Positions 1 to 6,816 of a DNA stretch of 22,247 bases are shown here, one piece after another; positions within the stretch are counted from its first letter, which is position 1, and each line of letters opens with the position of its first letter. A program made the position numbers and the translations under genes. The stretch is from Cyanobacteria bacterium UBA11153 (lineage in GTDB: Bacteria; Cyanobacteriota; Cyanobacteriia; Cyanobacteriales; Coleofasciculaceae): the NCBI GenBank assembly GCA_003511885.1, contig DOIX01000181.1, positions 1 to 22,247 on the forward strand, given 5' to 3'. The notes under the pieces were generated by a model that searched no databases, had not been told where the DNA came from, and saw nothing but the letters and a program-made list of their open reading frames with translations.

Positions 1-55
1 AGCTTGTTGTCACCCCGTCAGGTAAAATAGAGTTATAAGCGATTAGCACTTTATC

Positions 56-128
56 ACCCCCTAAATTCCCCTTAGTAAGGGGGACTTTTCACAAAGGTTC
101 CCCCCTTAATAAGGCAGGTTAGGGGGGT
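56..128. repeat. Imperfect inverted repeat (cyanobacterial palindromic element)
   Basis: Two arms (56-85 and 97-128) are near reverse complements, each containing ACCCCCTAA and TTAAGGGGG-like blocks. A folded transcript would make one long hairpin of about 30 pairs with a few mismatches. C-rich/G-rich palindromes of this kind are scattered in intergenic regions of large cyanobacterial genomes. No transposase lies nearby. The rest of 1-332 holds only the hairpin at 208-230 and AT-rich sequence; I see no gene there. Confidence 0.75.
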
Positions 129-207
129 TGCTAATAGATAATATTTATAACTAGCAACTTACGTTATAATACAGTTTTCCCATTTACTTGAAATAAATTC
201 AGTCTTA

Positions 208-230
208 CTCTACCCTGAAAAAGGGTAGAG
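208..230. terminator. Perfect 9-bp hairpin, possible terminator of xisHI
   Basis: CTCTACCCT and AGGGTAGAG form a perfect 9-bp stem around a GAAAA loop, about 100 nt downstream of the xisI stop on the minus strand. There is no clear T-run after the stem on either strand, so it is only terminator-like; it could instead be an mRNA-stabilising hairpin. Confidence 0.4.
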
Positions 231-332
231 CTGCAATTTCTTATTTGAACATGAAAAACAACTGCCAACCCTAAGCAACAGCAAGAACATTAAAAAGATC
301 TCTCAGAAATCGAATTTAGAAGCTTTCCCAGC

Positions 333-713
333 TTAACGTGCCTTTGGCTTTACCATCTCGGATAAACTGACTTCACCCGTACCAAAATCAGTAAACTGTC
401 GCACATAAGGTTCATGAAAAGCCAAAATTATATCTTGCTTAGGCACTCCCATTTCCACCAACTGATTAGCAATTCCTGCTTCTGTACCGTCGTGCTGAAT
501 CCAGATTTTTCCATTCTTAATATTCACGTATAAAATACAGCCAAAATCTCGTTTATCTCCACGCCATCCTACATAAAGCAGTTGGTAGCGATCTTGTTCG
601 GAATCAAAAATGGTTTGCACTTCATATTCTTGCGCGTTTTGCTGTATCGGAGTCCGTTGAGCGCGTTCGGAAAGAATCTGTCTAATAAATTGTCTATATT
701 GCTCTAGATCCAT
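333..713 (-). CDS. xisI: XisI family protein (fdxN element excision controlling factor)
   Basis: A 126-residue protein of the XisI family, recognised from the N-terminal helix MDLEQYRQFI, the central motif YQLLYVGW, the IWIQHDGTE motif and the PYVRQFTDFG segment near the end. The founding member is needed, with XisH and XisF, for excision of the fdxN element in Anabaena heterocysts, but most cyanobacterial copies lie away from any such element and their role is not established. Its ATG overlaps the end of xisH by 10 bp (the xisI ATG sits inside the last codons of xisH), so the two are translated as a coupled pair. Length is normal for the family and nothing appears broken. Confidence 0.93.
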   Translation of the reverse strand: MDLEQYRQFIRQILSERAQRTPIQQNAQEYEVQTIFDSEQDRYQLLYVGWRGDKRDFGCILYVNIKNGKIWIQHDGTEAGIANQLVEMGVPKQDIILAFHEPYVRQFTDFGTGEVSLSEMVKPKAR

Positions 714-1114
714 CGAATAATAACCTCCCGCTCTACATCGTAAATTACCAATCGCAATTGATATCGTACAACTGCCTCTGCAATAAACTTTCGTTGAAAA
801 AAACCTTGATAAATTGGGACACGCACTGCGAGGTAAAGTTGGCGCTCTGGTTCAATTTTGTTAAGGGCATCTCGATAATTTAGAAACTGTCCTAATGCAG
901 TATGAAATTCAGAAACATTGGACGGACTAATAAAACTTTTAATCTCTACCGCAATTTTTTGCCCATCTTGTTCCGCTGCTAAGAGTTGCTCTGCCGCTAT
1001 ATCGATCTCAAAATCAACATCATCAATATTAATGTAGTAAGGGTCAGCCGTAATCTGCCAACCTTCTTTTTCTAACGCAGTTCGGACAATATTATGAAAC
1101 CGATCTTTTGCCAT
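704..1114 (-). CDS. xisH: XisH family protein, PD-(D/E)XK endonuclease-like fold
   Basis: A 136-residue XisH-family protein. The family adopts a restriction-endonuclease-like fold. Here Asp38 (in FEIDIAAEQ) and the E57-I58-K59 triplet (AVEIKSF) are laid out as in a PD-(D/E)XK nuclease core, so a catalytic nuclease is plausible; activity is inferred and not proven for the family. The gene starts at an ATG at 1114 and overlaps xisI by 10 bp. The constant pairing of xisH with xisI across cyanobacteria suggests that the products act together, possibly as nuclease plus partner or inhibitor. No recombinase gene (xisF) or fdxN element is visible in the window. Confidence 0.93.
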   Translation of the reverse strand: MAKDRFHNIVRTALEKEGWQITADPYYINIDDVDFEIDIAAEQLLAAEQDGQKIAVEIKSFISPSNVSEFHTALGQFLNYRDALNKIEPERQLYLAVRVPIYQGFFQRKFIAEAVVRYQLRLVIYDVEREVIIRWI

Positions 1115-1304
1115 AGGATTTCAACTAAATCGCCAGACTGCTGCAACTTAGCCTGCGATATGCCCTTAATTTTAACTTAAAGCAGCAAAGAGCGATCGCA
1201 AAACCACACAGTTTTCCATTAGTGAAAAATCAGGGTAAAGTGCGATCGCCCCTACACGCACACTCTTCTTCCTCGCTCCCTACTCCCCTAGCCCCTAAGC
1301 AAAA

Positions 1305-1409
1305 TTATCCTTCGCCGCCTTGGATTTTGAGTAATAAAAAGCCTAAGCCTAATCCCACGAAAATTAAGGAAAAGGATAAAAAGGCAGCATTGAACATCTC
1401 AGGGTTCAT
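1305..1409 (-). CDS. petM: Cytochrome b6f complex subunit VII (PetM)
   Basis: A 34-residue protein. It starts [13 protein letters not shown], has one membrane helix over about residues 8-28 ([17 protein letters not shown]), and ends KIQGGEG. This matches the small PetM subunit of the thylakoid cytochrome b6f complex in length, helix position and the terminal LLKxQG motif. AGGAG at 1424-1420 lies 10 nt upstream of the ATG, an ideal ribosome binding site. The gene stands alone on the minus strand, divergent from pdxA. It is a core photosynthetic gene and marks the host as an oxygenic phototroph. Confidence 0.9.
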   Translation of the reverse strand: MNPEMFNAAFLSFSLIFVGLGLGFLLLKIQGGEG

Positions 1410-1451
1410 TTTTTCTAATCTCCTCGCAGGTTTGCGCAAAATTTTGTAACA

Positions 1452-1457
1452 ATTCTA
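1452..1457 (-). promoter_or_regulatory. Possible -10 box of petM
   Basis: On the minus strand TAGAAT (5 of 6 matches to TATAAT) lies 42 nt upstream of the petM ATG. No convincing -35 box is placed 17 nt further upstream, so this is a weak candidate. Confidence 0.22.
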
Positions 1458-1538
1458 TCATCGATTAGTTTACTATTTGTTTTTGGTTGTTGGTTGTTCG
1501 TTTCCCGGTGCAGAGTTGGCTTCAAACAGGCAACTTTT

Positions 1539-1572
1539 CTCCCGACTCCCCACTCCCGACTCCCCACTCCCC
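1539..1572. repeat. Short tandem repeat of heptamers (STRR type)
   Basis: The 14-bp unit CTCCCGACTCCCCA occurs twice in perfect tandem, followed by CTCCCC. The unit is itself two related heptamers. Such GGGAGT/GGGGAGT heptamer repeats are characteristic of filamentous cyanobacteria. It lies just upstream of the pdxA start and can be translated as an in-frame extension, but I do not regard that extension as protein. A looser version of the same composition occurs at about 1258-1297 and 10062-10097. Confidence 0.8.
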
Positions 1573-1589
1573 GAAAAAAGATCAAATTT

Positions 1590-2690
1590 ATGATAACTGC
1601 GAAAACTTTCTTTACAAAAGACCTTAACCAAAAGCAAAACAGTCCTCGATTAGCCCTAACTATAGGAGATCCTGCCGGAATTGGGCCAGAAGTCGTCCTC
1701 AAAGCCTTAGCCGATTCAGAAGTTACCGCTAATTGCGATATAGTCGTCGTCGGCAGTAAATCGCAATTGCAAAAAACTTATACTCACCTACAGCATATCC
1801 TAGAAGATTCCTATCCCCTGGCAAATCCAGAGGAATTATCCATTCTTGACATTAAATTAGATCCAGCAACAGAAAGTCAAATTACCCCAGGTGCGGGGAA
1901 TGCCGCCAGTGGTGCAGCAAGCTTTACTTATTTAGAAACTGCGATCGCGCGTACTCTAGCAGGCGAGTTTGATGGTATCGTCACCGCCCCGATTGCTAAA
2001 TCCCTCTGGCAAGCCGCAGGATACGACTATCCCGGACAAACCGAAGTCTTGGCAAAGTATGCTGGAGTAGAAAAATTTGGCATGTTATTCGTGGCGCGAT
2101 CGCCTCATACGGGTTGGTTACTCCGTAGCCTTTTATCTACCACACATATTCCTCTTTGTCAAGTCCCCCAAACTCTAACACCGGAGTTAATGACAGAAAA
2201 ATTAGAGTTACTATTAGAATGCTTGCGGGTTGATTTTGGCTTAGAAACTCCCAGAATTGCCATTTCTGGATTAAATCCCCACAGTGGCGAAGCGGGTAAA
2301 ATTGGCAAAGAAGAACAAGATTGGCTTATGCCTTGGTTAGAGGGAGAAAGACAAAAATATCCTCACGTACAATTAGATGGGTTATTACCACCCGATACTA
2401 TGTGGGTAAAAGCAGGTAAAGCTTGGTATGAAAACGCCTTAATCCCAAATCTTCCAGATGCTTACCTAGCACTTTACCACGATCAAGGCTTAATTCCCGT
2501 TAAATTAATGGCATTCGATCGCGCAATTAATACCACAATTGGTTTACCCTTTGTCCGGACATCTCCCGATCATGGTACAGCATTTGATATTGCAGGTAAA
2601 GGTATGGCAGATGCCACTAGTATGAAAGCGGCAATTCACTTAGGGGTGGAATTGGTGAAGCAGAGGAGATTGAAGCCATCTTTAGTTTAG
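1590..2690 (+). CDS. pdxA: 4-hydroxythreonine-4-phosphate dehydrogenase
   Basis: PdxA oxidises 4-phosphohydroxy-L-threonine with NAD(P)+ in the DXP-dependent route to pyridoxal phosphate, as a cytosolic metal-dependent dimer. The family motifs are all present: [20 protein letters not shown] near the N-terminus, the three metal-ligand histidine motifs [14 protein letters not shown] and LYHDQGL, and [16 protein letters not shown] near the end. The motif GHTE of the E. coli enzyme reads GQTE here. I chose the ATG at 1590 (366 residues) because the upstream extension encodes only the short tandem repeat. The C-terminus is abnormal: after VELVKQ the final residues are read out of frame through a nuclease-gene remnant, so the native end has been replaced. 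Core domains are intact and the enzyme is probably functional. Confidence 0.95.
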   Translation: MITAKTFFTKDLNQKQNSPRLALTIGDPAGIGPEVVLKALADSEVTANCDIVVVGSKSQLQKTYTHLQHILEDSYPLANPEELSILDIKLDPATESQITPGAGNAASGAASFTYLETAIARTLAGEFDGIVTAPIAKSLWQAAGYDYPGQTEVLAKYAGVEKFGMLFVARSPHTGWLLRSLLSTTHIPLCQVPQTLTPELMTEKLELLLECLRVDFGLETPRIAISGLNPHSGEAGKIGKEEQDWLMPWLEGERQKYPHVQLDGLLPPDTMWVKAGKAWYENALIPNLPDAYLALYHDQGLIPVKLMAFDRAINTTIGLPFVRTSPDHGTAFDIAGKGMADATSMKAAIHLGVELVKQRRLKPSLV

Positions 2691-2935
2691 CCGAAATCAA
2701 ACAAACAAGAGTTTATCAGGAAGCCTTGGCGGAATTAGCCGAATTGATTGCGCCATTAGCGGATGAGGTGGCAGAATTAGCTTTTGCGATCGCACTTTGG
2801 TTGAGAGAAGCTGGGCATTCCGTGCAGCTTAACGCCCTGAAGGAGTTTCTGAAGACTATGGAGAATGAGCAGGATTCTGTCGATACTACTGAGTTGAAGA
2901 TTAATAAACAAGTGTTACTGGAAGCGATTCAATAG
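2663..2935 (+). pseudogene. 3' remnant of a DUF2887/Rpn-type nuclease gene
   Basis: In a single open frame from 2663 the sequence reads [15 protein letters not shown], then RVYQEALAELAELIAPL, then AIALWLREAGHS, and ends NKQVLLEAIQ and a stop. Each block matches the intact nuclease at 12111-13253 (EIEAMLGLAEIKQT, KVYQEA, LAELAQLIAPL, AIALWCKEAGHS, NKQMLLAAIQ). About 60 bp (2666-2725 against 12699-12758) are nearly identical, with 7 differences. The N-terminal nuclease domain is absent, and the central segment with the EGLAEG repeats and helix-turn-helix-like region (about 75 residues) is also missing between QEA and LAELAEL. The only internal start is a TTG at 2726. The 5' 28 bases overlap the pdxA reading frame. 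It is a relic fused onto the pdxA 3' end. Confidence 0.82.
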
Positions 2936-2938
2936 CTG

Positions 2939-2962
2939 GGCGGTTGAAATATAGCAACCGCC
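2939..2962. terminator. Perfect 8-bp hairpin between convergent genes
   Basis: GGCGGTTG and CAACCGCC form a perfect 8-bp stem with an 8-nt AT-rich loop. It lies between the nuclease remnant (plus) and the last coiled-coil gene (minus), where a bidirectional terminator would be expected. No T-run follows on either strand, so termination is an inference. Confidence 0.45.
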
Positions 2963-3031
2963 GTCGTCAGTTAGGATGTTTTTAATTCCAGCCAACCCAA
3001 AATTATAGCCCCTTCTTTCCCTATTCCCTAA

Positions 3032-4522
3032 TTACTGACTAAATTCTAAGTAAAATACAAGTATCCCTGCTTCTGTAAGCAGCCATTTGTCTTGTCCATC
3101 AATACGAGATACTTTTGCTGGTTTGAGGAGTTTGAATTTGCTATTATTCATGAAATGCCCATGACATTCAAACAATTGTTTAAATGAATTCAAATTAGAT
3201 TCATTGATTATGATATTAGGTTTGGGAATCAAGTATTTTGGTTTTTTGAGGGTTACTATCCAATAGAAACCACGATAGCTTTTTTGAAAAATTACTGGTT
3301 GATTCTTACCAAGTAAATGTCTATTTAGGCTTTCTTCTGTTTCGGAAACTTCTATGGCATATTCCGATAATAAATCTGAATTTTTTAGATAAAAATCGAC
3401 AATTTTAGCTTCTTCTGAATTAGGATAGAGATTGGGATTTACCTCTGGAGATTGATTTTCTCTGGGAACTTCCTTGTCTAGCTGAGATTGGAGTGTCGTT
3501 AGCTTTGACTGAGATTCTTCTAATTGATTTTGCAGTTGCTTCTTTTCTACCTGAAATTGGTCTAATTGAGATTGTAATTCCTGGCAATCCTGCTGCAATT
3601 GTGCGATTTGGGATTGGGATCGCACCCACATCTCTTTCACTAAAGATATTTTAGCTCTTTCTTTCTGAAATTGGAATTTCTCAATCTCTGCAACAGCTTG
3701 TTGTGTTTGAGATAATTCAGATTGGATTTGTGCTTGAGATAATTGCAATTTGAGTTGTTCGCACTCTTGATAATACTTATCTAATTCAGTGTAGAGTTGT
3801 TGAATTTCTTGATGAGATTGTTGCAATTGAGAGATAAGGAGGGATTTCTCTACAGAAGATGCTTCTGACTGAGATTGGAATTGTTGAAGTTCTTGATTAG
3901 ATTCCTGTAATTGAGAGATGAGTTGGGATTTTTCTCCATGGATTTGGGCTAATTGAGATTGGGATTGTTCGTGATTTTGAGTGACTTCTGCTAATTGAGA
4001 TTGGAGTTGCTGATAATTTTGATTTGTCTGTTGTAGTTCTAATTGTAATTGAGATAATAGAGAAATATTACTAAAATCCAATACACCCATTTCTTCTAGT
4101 TTCCACTGCTGTGGGTTTGGCATTGGTGAAACTTTAGCAGGCTTATTGAGGGTGAATTCTCTAGTATTATCGGCTTCGTATCCGTGACAGTTGAATAATA
4201 ATTTTACAGTTTGATAGCTATGGGGATTAATAATCAGATTGCTTTTAGGTAAAAGCAAGTAATTTGATTCTTCTATAGCGATAATCCAATAGCTACCTTT
4301 CCTTTGTGTTTCGAGAAGAATGGGGACATTATTTGTTCTGTGGATGCTATCTTTTGTAATACCAACTTGTAAGGCTTTTTTGGTTAAAATTTGAGGAACA
4401 TGATTATAAATTTCTAATAACTCAGATTCAGAGAAGTTTATCTTCTCCATTTTGGGGATTTCTAGGGAACCAGTTACTTGGACTGAATTTTCTAGATTGT
4501 CGGGAGAATTATCTTGGTTCAT
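3032..4522 (-). CDS. Coiled-coil protein with two copies of an unnamed cyanobacterial domain
   Basis: A 496-residue soluble protein with a dumbbell layout. Domain copy A spans about residues 36-150, a long Gln/Ser-rich coiled coil spans about 153-365 (repeating QLQxSQL heptads), and domain copy B spans about 377-496. The shared domain has the landmarks SYWI/FYWIV, YLxPK.N, a pair of hydrophobic residues before CHGY/CHGH, a KPAKVS motif, W.L.E.G, and a final hydrophobic-F. Neighbouring genes end in the same domain. I know no named family for it. I chose the ATG at 4522, preceded by AGGAG at 4535-4531, over a TTG one codon earlier. It is the last gene of the minus-strand run, 16 bp after the previous stop. 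It is probably a scaffold or adaptor; that is inference from architecture only. Confidence 0.85.
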   Translation of the reverse strand: MNQDNSPDNLENSVQVTGSLEIPKMEKINFSESELLEIYNHVPQILTKKALQVGITKDSIHRTNNVPILLETQRKGSYWIIAIEESNYLLLPKSNLIINPHSYQTVKLLFNCHGYEADNTREFTLNKPAKVSPMPNPQQWKLEEMGVLDFSNISLLSQLQLELQQTNQNYQQLQSQLAEVTQNHEQSQSQLAQIHGEKSQLISQLQESNQELQQFQSQSEASSVEKSLLISQLQQSHQEIQQLYTELDKYYQECEQLKLQLSQAQIQSELSQTQQAVAEIEKFQFQKERAKISLVKEMWVRSQSQIAQLQQDCQELQSQLDQFQVEKKQLQNQLEESQSKLTTLQSQLDKEVPRENQSPEVNPNLYPNSEEAKIVDFYLKNSDLLSEYAIEVSETEESLNRHLLGKNQPVIFQKSYRGFYWIVTLKKPKYLIPKPNIIINESNLNSFKQLFECHGHFMNNSKFKLLKPAKVSRIDGQDKWLLTEAGILVFYLEFSQ

Positions 4523-4538
4523 CAACCTATCTCCTCAA

Positions 4539-5786
4539 TTAAAATTGTAGGATACCTAATTCTACTAATTCCCACTTATCTTCTGTGGGAATAGATTTAT
4601 CTTCTATAGTAACAGGAGATACTCTGGCTGGCTTAAGGAGTTTGAATTGGCTGGAGTAACCGACTTGATATCCGCGACATTCAAAGAAGGATTGGACTGT
4701 TTTATAGGTAAATTCGTTGATTCTCAGATTAACTTTAGGAACCAGATAAACTACTTCTCCTATGGTTAATATCCAATAGTTACCCCGACGATTTTGTTGA
4801 AACACTGCTGACTGGCTGCTGGAAATGTTTCTTTGATTAAGACTTTCATCTGTTTCTGAGACTGGAATTGCCTGTTTTAACCAAAAACCTGGTTGCGTAT
4901 TATAAATTTCTACAAATTCCTCGTAGGAGGTAGTGTTGGATTCTTCAGCCTGTATCTCTGCTACCTTCTCAACTTCTAGGCTATGAGATTCTGAATTAAT
5001 CTCTTGATTTTCAGGCATTTGCTCATTTTGATTATCAACGCTATCGACTTCTTGGTTTGTTTTTATTTCCCATGGCATAATCGGAGGATAGTCTGGCAAA
5101 GTATCATCTTGTGACTCGGTTTGATGGGTTGAATTTTCATCTAATTCGAGGTTTTGTAAATGGGTTTCTTGATTTTGGATTTGAGTCGGAGATTCTAAGT
5201 CTGAGATATTGATTTGTTCTGCGTGTAGTGGAAGAGGTGAGAAGTCGGGATTCTGAGTATGAGGTTGATTTATGCCTAGCTGTTTAATTCTCTGGAAAAG
5301 TATATAAAAACATACTCCAATTCCTCCCATAGCGACGGCAAAAGTTGTAATGGTAACCAATTGAAATGTTTGTTGTGATTCGTATTGACTACTGGATTGA
5401 TTGAATACTGAATTAACTTGAGATTTTAAATTTTTATTTTCTTCTGCTAATTTGGTCAAGTTTTCAGAAAGTTCTTGTAATCTAGATTGGTTTTCTTCTA
5501 ATTCTTCTGCTAAATTTTTATTGGTATTTTCTAAGTTATTAATTCGATCTTTTAATCTTTGATTTTCTTGTTTTAAGTTGCTGATTTCTTGAGAAAGTTC
5601 CTTGAATTTAGGATTTGATGCGAGTAAGCGGGAGACAATTCCACTAAGTATTTCTTCCGGTGGTGCTGTTGTCTCTTTAGGTGGTGGTGATTGTGCGTTG
5701 ATGATGGTAGTTTTTATTAGACTTGAAGTAAGTGTCAACACAACTGAGCTTAAAAGTAAGGATTTGATTATTTTTTGTTTTGGCAT
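4539..5786 (-). CDS. Membrane-anchored coiled-coil protein with the unnamed cyanobacterial C-terminal domain
   Basis: A 415-residue protein. Residues 1-32 look like a signal peptide or N-terminal membrane helix, ending INAQS. A charged coiled coil follows at about 57-125, then a clear membrane helix at about 142-165 (VTITTFAVAMGGIGVCFYIL), an acidic Gln/Asn-rich linker (about 172-285), and the shared domain at about 290-415 with GNYWIL, YLVPK, FFECRGY, LLKPARVSP and ELGILQF. If the signal is cleaved, the coil faces the periplasm and the shared domain the cytoplasm. The ATG at 5786 has GGAGGG 9 nt upstream. The 13 bases ATTAGGTAAGGAG before it are identical to those before the next upstream gene, at the same distance from the ATG, which points to duplication. 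No enzymatic motif was seen. Confidence 0.85.
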   Translation of the reverse strand: MPKQKIIKSLLLSSVVLTLTSSLIKTTIINAQSPPPKETTAPPEEILSGIVSRLLASNPKFKELSQEISNLKQENQRLKDRINNLENTNKNLAEELEENQSRLQELSENLTKLAEENKNLKSQVNSVFNQSSSQYESQQTFQLVTITTFAVAMGGIGVCFYILFQRIKQLGINQPHTQNPDFSPLPLHAEQINISDLESPTQIQNQETHLQNLELDENSTHQTESQDDTLPDYPPIMPWEIKTNQEVDSVDNQNEQMPENQEINSESHSLEVEKVAEIQAEESNTTSYEEFVEIYNTQPGFWLKQAIPVSETDESLNQRNISSSQSAVFQQNRRGNYWILTIGEVVYLVPKVNLRINEFTYKTVQSFFECRGYQVGYSSQFKLLKPARVSPVTIEDKSIPTEDKWELVELGILQF

Positions 5787-5850
5787 TTGTTTAATCCCTC
5801 CTTACCTAATTTTTTTATAAGAAGTGTTAATGTGTCGATCGCTAACTTGA

Positions 5851-6816
5851 TTAAAATTGAAGCACACCTCGTTCTATCAGTTGCCATTTGTCTCCTGTAG
5901 AAGTCAATCTAACTTTTCCAGGTTTAATAAGTTTAAAGTCGCTGGATATGTTGGCTTCGTATCCGCGACATTCAAACAATGCTTCTACTGTTTCATAGTT
6001 AAATGTGTTAATTTTTAAATTATCTTTTTGAGGAACTAAGTATTTATGCTCTTTTCCATTTATTATCCAATAGTTACCTTTCCGCGATTGTTCTAAAACT
6101 GCTGCCTGGTTATTACCAGAAAGACGTTCTCCAATACTTTCCTCTGTTTCTGAAACTTCTGTAGTATATCCTGATAATTGATTTCTTTGTTTTTCATATA
6201 GCTTAACTAAGTTTGTTTCTTCAGAATTAAGAATTATATTTGTATCTAGGTTTGAAGCTTCAATATCAGTTCTTTTGGCATATTGACCTCCAGGTGTGGT
6301 ATCTGTTTTAGGTTGCGTAATGTTTTGTGAACTTGACGGCAAAAATTTTCTGCTATCTACTTCCAAGGATGTTAATCTGGTTTGTAGGTTATTAATTTCA
6401 GATTGAAGCTGCACTTTTTCTTGATTCGTCTTTGCCAACTCATGTTGCAGTTTTTCTATCTGAGATTCAAGTGACGATTGCTCCTGCTTTGGCTTTTCTG
6501 GTTCTCTTTCTAGTGTTGATGGTTGTAACTGCAACATTACTTTGAGCAGATTTTCTAATACCAGCCGCAGTTGCCTCCGCTCCTCAGTATCCTGTTGTAA
6601 TAGATGTAGCAATAACTTACGCTCTTTTCCCTCTTCCTCAATTTGCTCCTCATATATATCTGCAAAAGCGGATATATTCTCCGCTATAGATTCTGGGGGT
6701 AAAGATGCTGATTTATCTTGAATATCTTCATCTTGAGGAGGCTGCATATTATCTTGATTAGAATTTAATTTTTGCCACATATCTATTAAAGAACCCAAAA
6801 CTTTTACTTTCGCCAT
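5851..6816 (-). CDS. Soluble coiled-coil protein with the unnamed cyanobacterial C-terminal domain
   Basis: A 321-residue protein. A Gln/Asp-rich N-terminus is followed by a strongly helical charged segment (about 46-98), a coiled coil (about 113-152), a linker, and the shared domain at about 202-321 (VSETEESI, GNYWII, YLVPQ, FECRGY, LIKPGKV, WQLIERGVLQF). There is no signal peptide or membrane helix. I start it at the ATG at 6816, preceded by GGAG; a GTG four codons earlier has no better site. It overlaps the 3' end of the actin/Hsp70-like gene by 13 bp, so it is very likely translationally coupled to it and a candidate partner of that ATPase. Confidence 0.85.
   Translation of the reverse strand: MAKVKVLGSLIDMWQKLNSNQDNMQPPQDEDIQDKSASLPPESIAENISAFADIYEEQIEEEGKERKLLLHLLQQDTEERRQLRLVLENLLKVMLQLQPSTLEREPEKPKQEQSSLESQIEKLQHELAKTNQEKVQLQSEINNLQTRLTSLEVDSRKFLPSSSQNITQPKTDTTPGGQYAKRTDIEASNLDTNIILNSEETNLVKLYEKQRNQLSGYTTEVSETEESIGERLSGNNQAAVLEQSRKGNYWIINGKEHKYLVPQKDNLKINTFNYETVEALFECRGYEANISSDFKLIKPGKVRLTSTGDKWQLIERGVLQF

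Noticed and set aside
333..1114. An fdxN-like excision element in the window
   Set aside because: Only xisH and xisI are present; no site-specific recombinase or flanking attachment repeats were seen.
1494..1589. N-terminal extension of pdxA starting at 1494
   Set aside because: It encodes the short tandem repeat and low-complexity sequence; the PdxA family begins close to [10 protein letters not shown], and the ATG at 1590 gives the usual length.
3470..4070. Repeated CTAATTGAGATTGG-like DNA resembling a repeat array
   Set aside because: The units are irregular, in frame and encode coiled-coil heptads (QLQSQL); there are no constant spacers, so this is neither a CRISPR array nor a separate repeat element.
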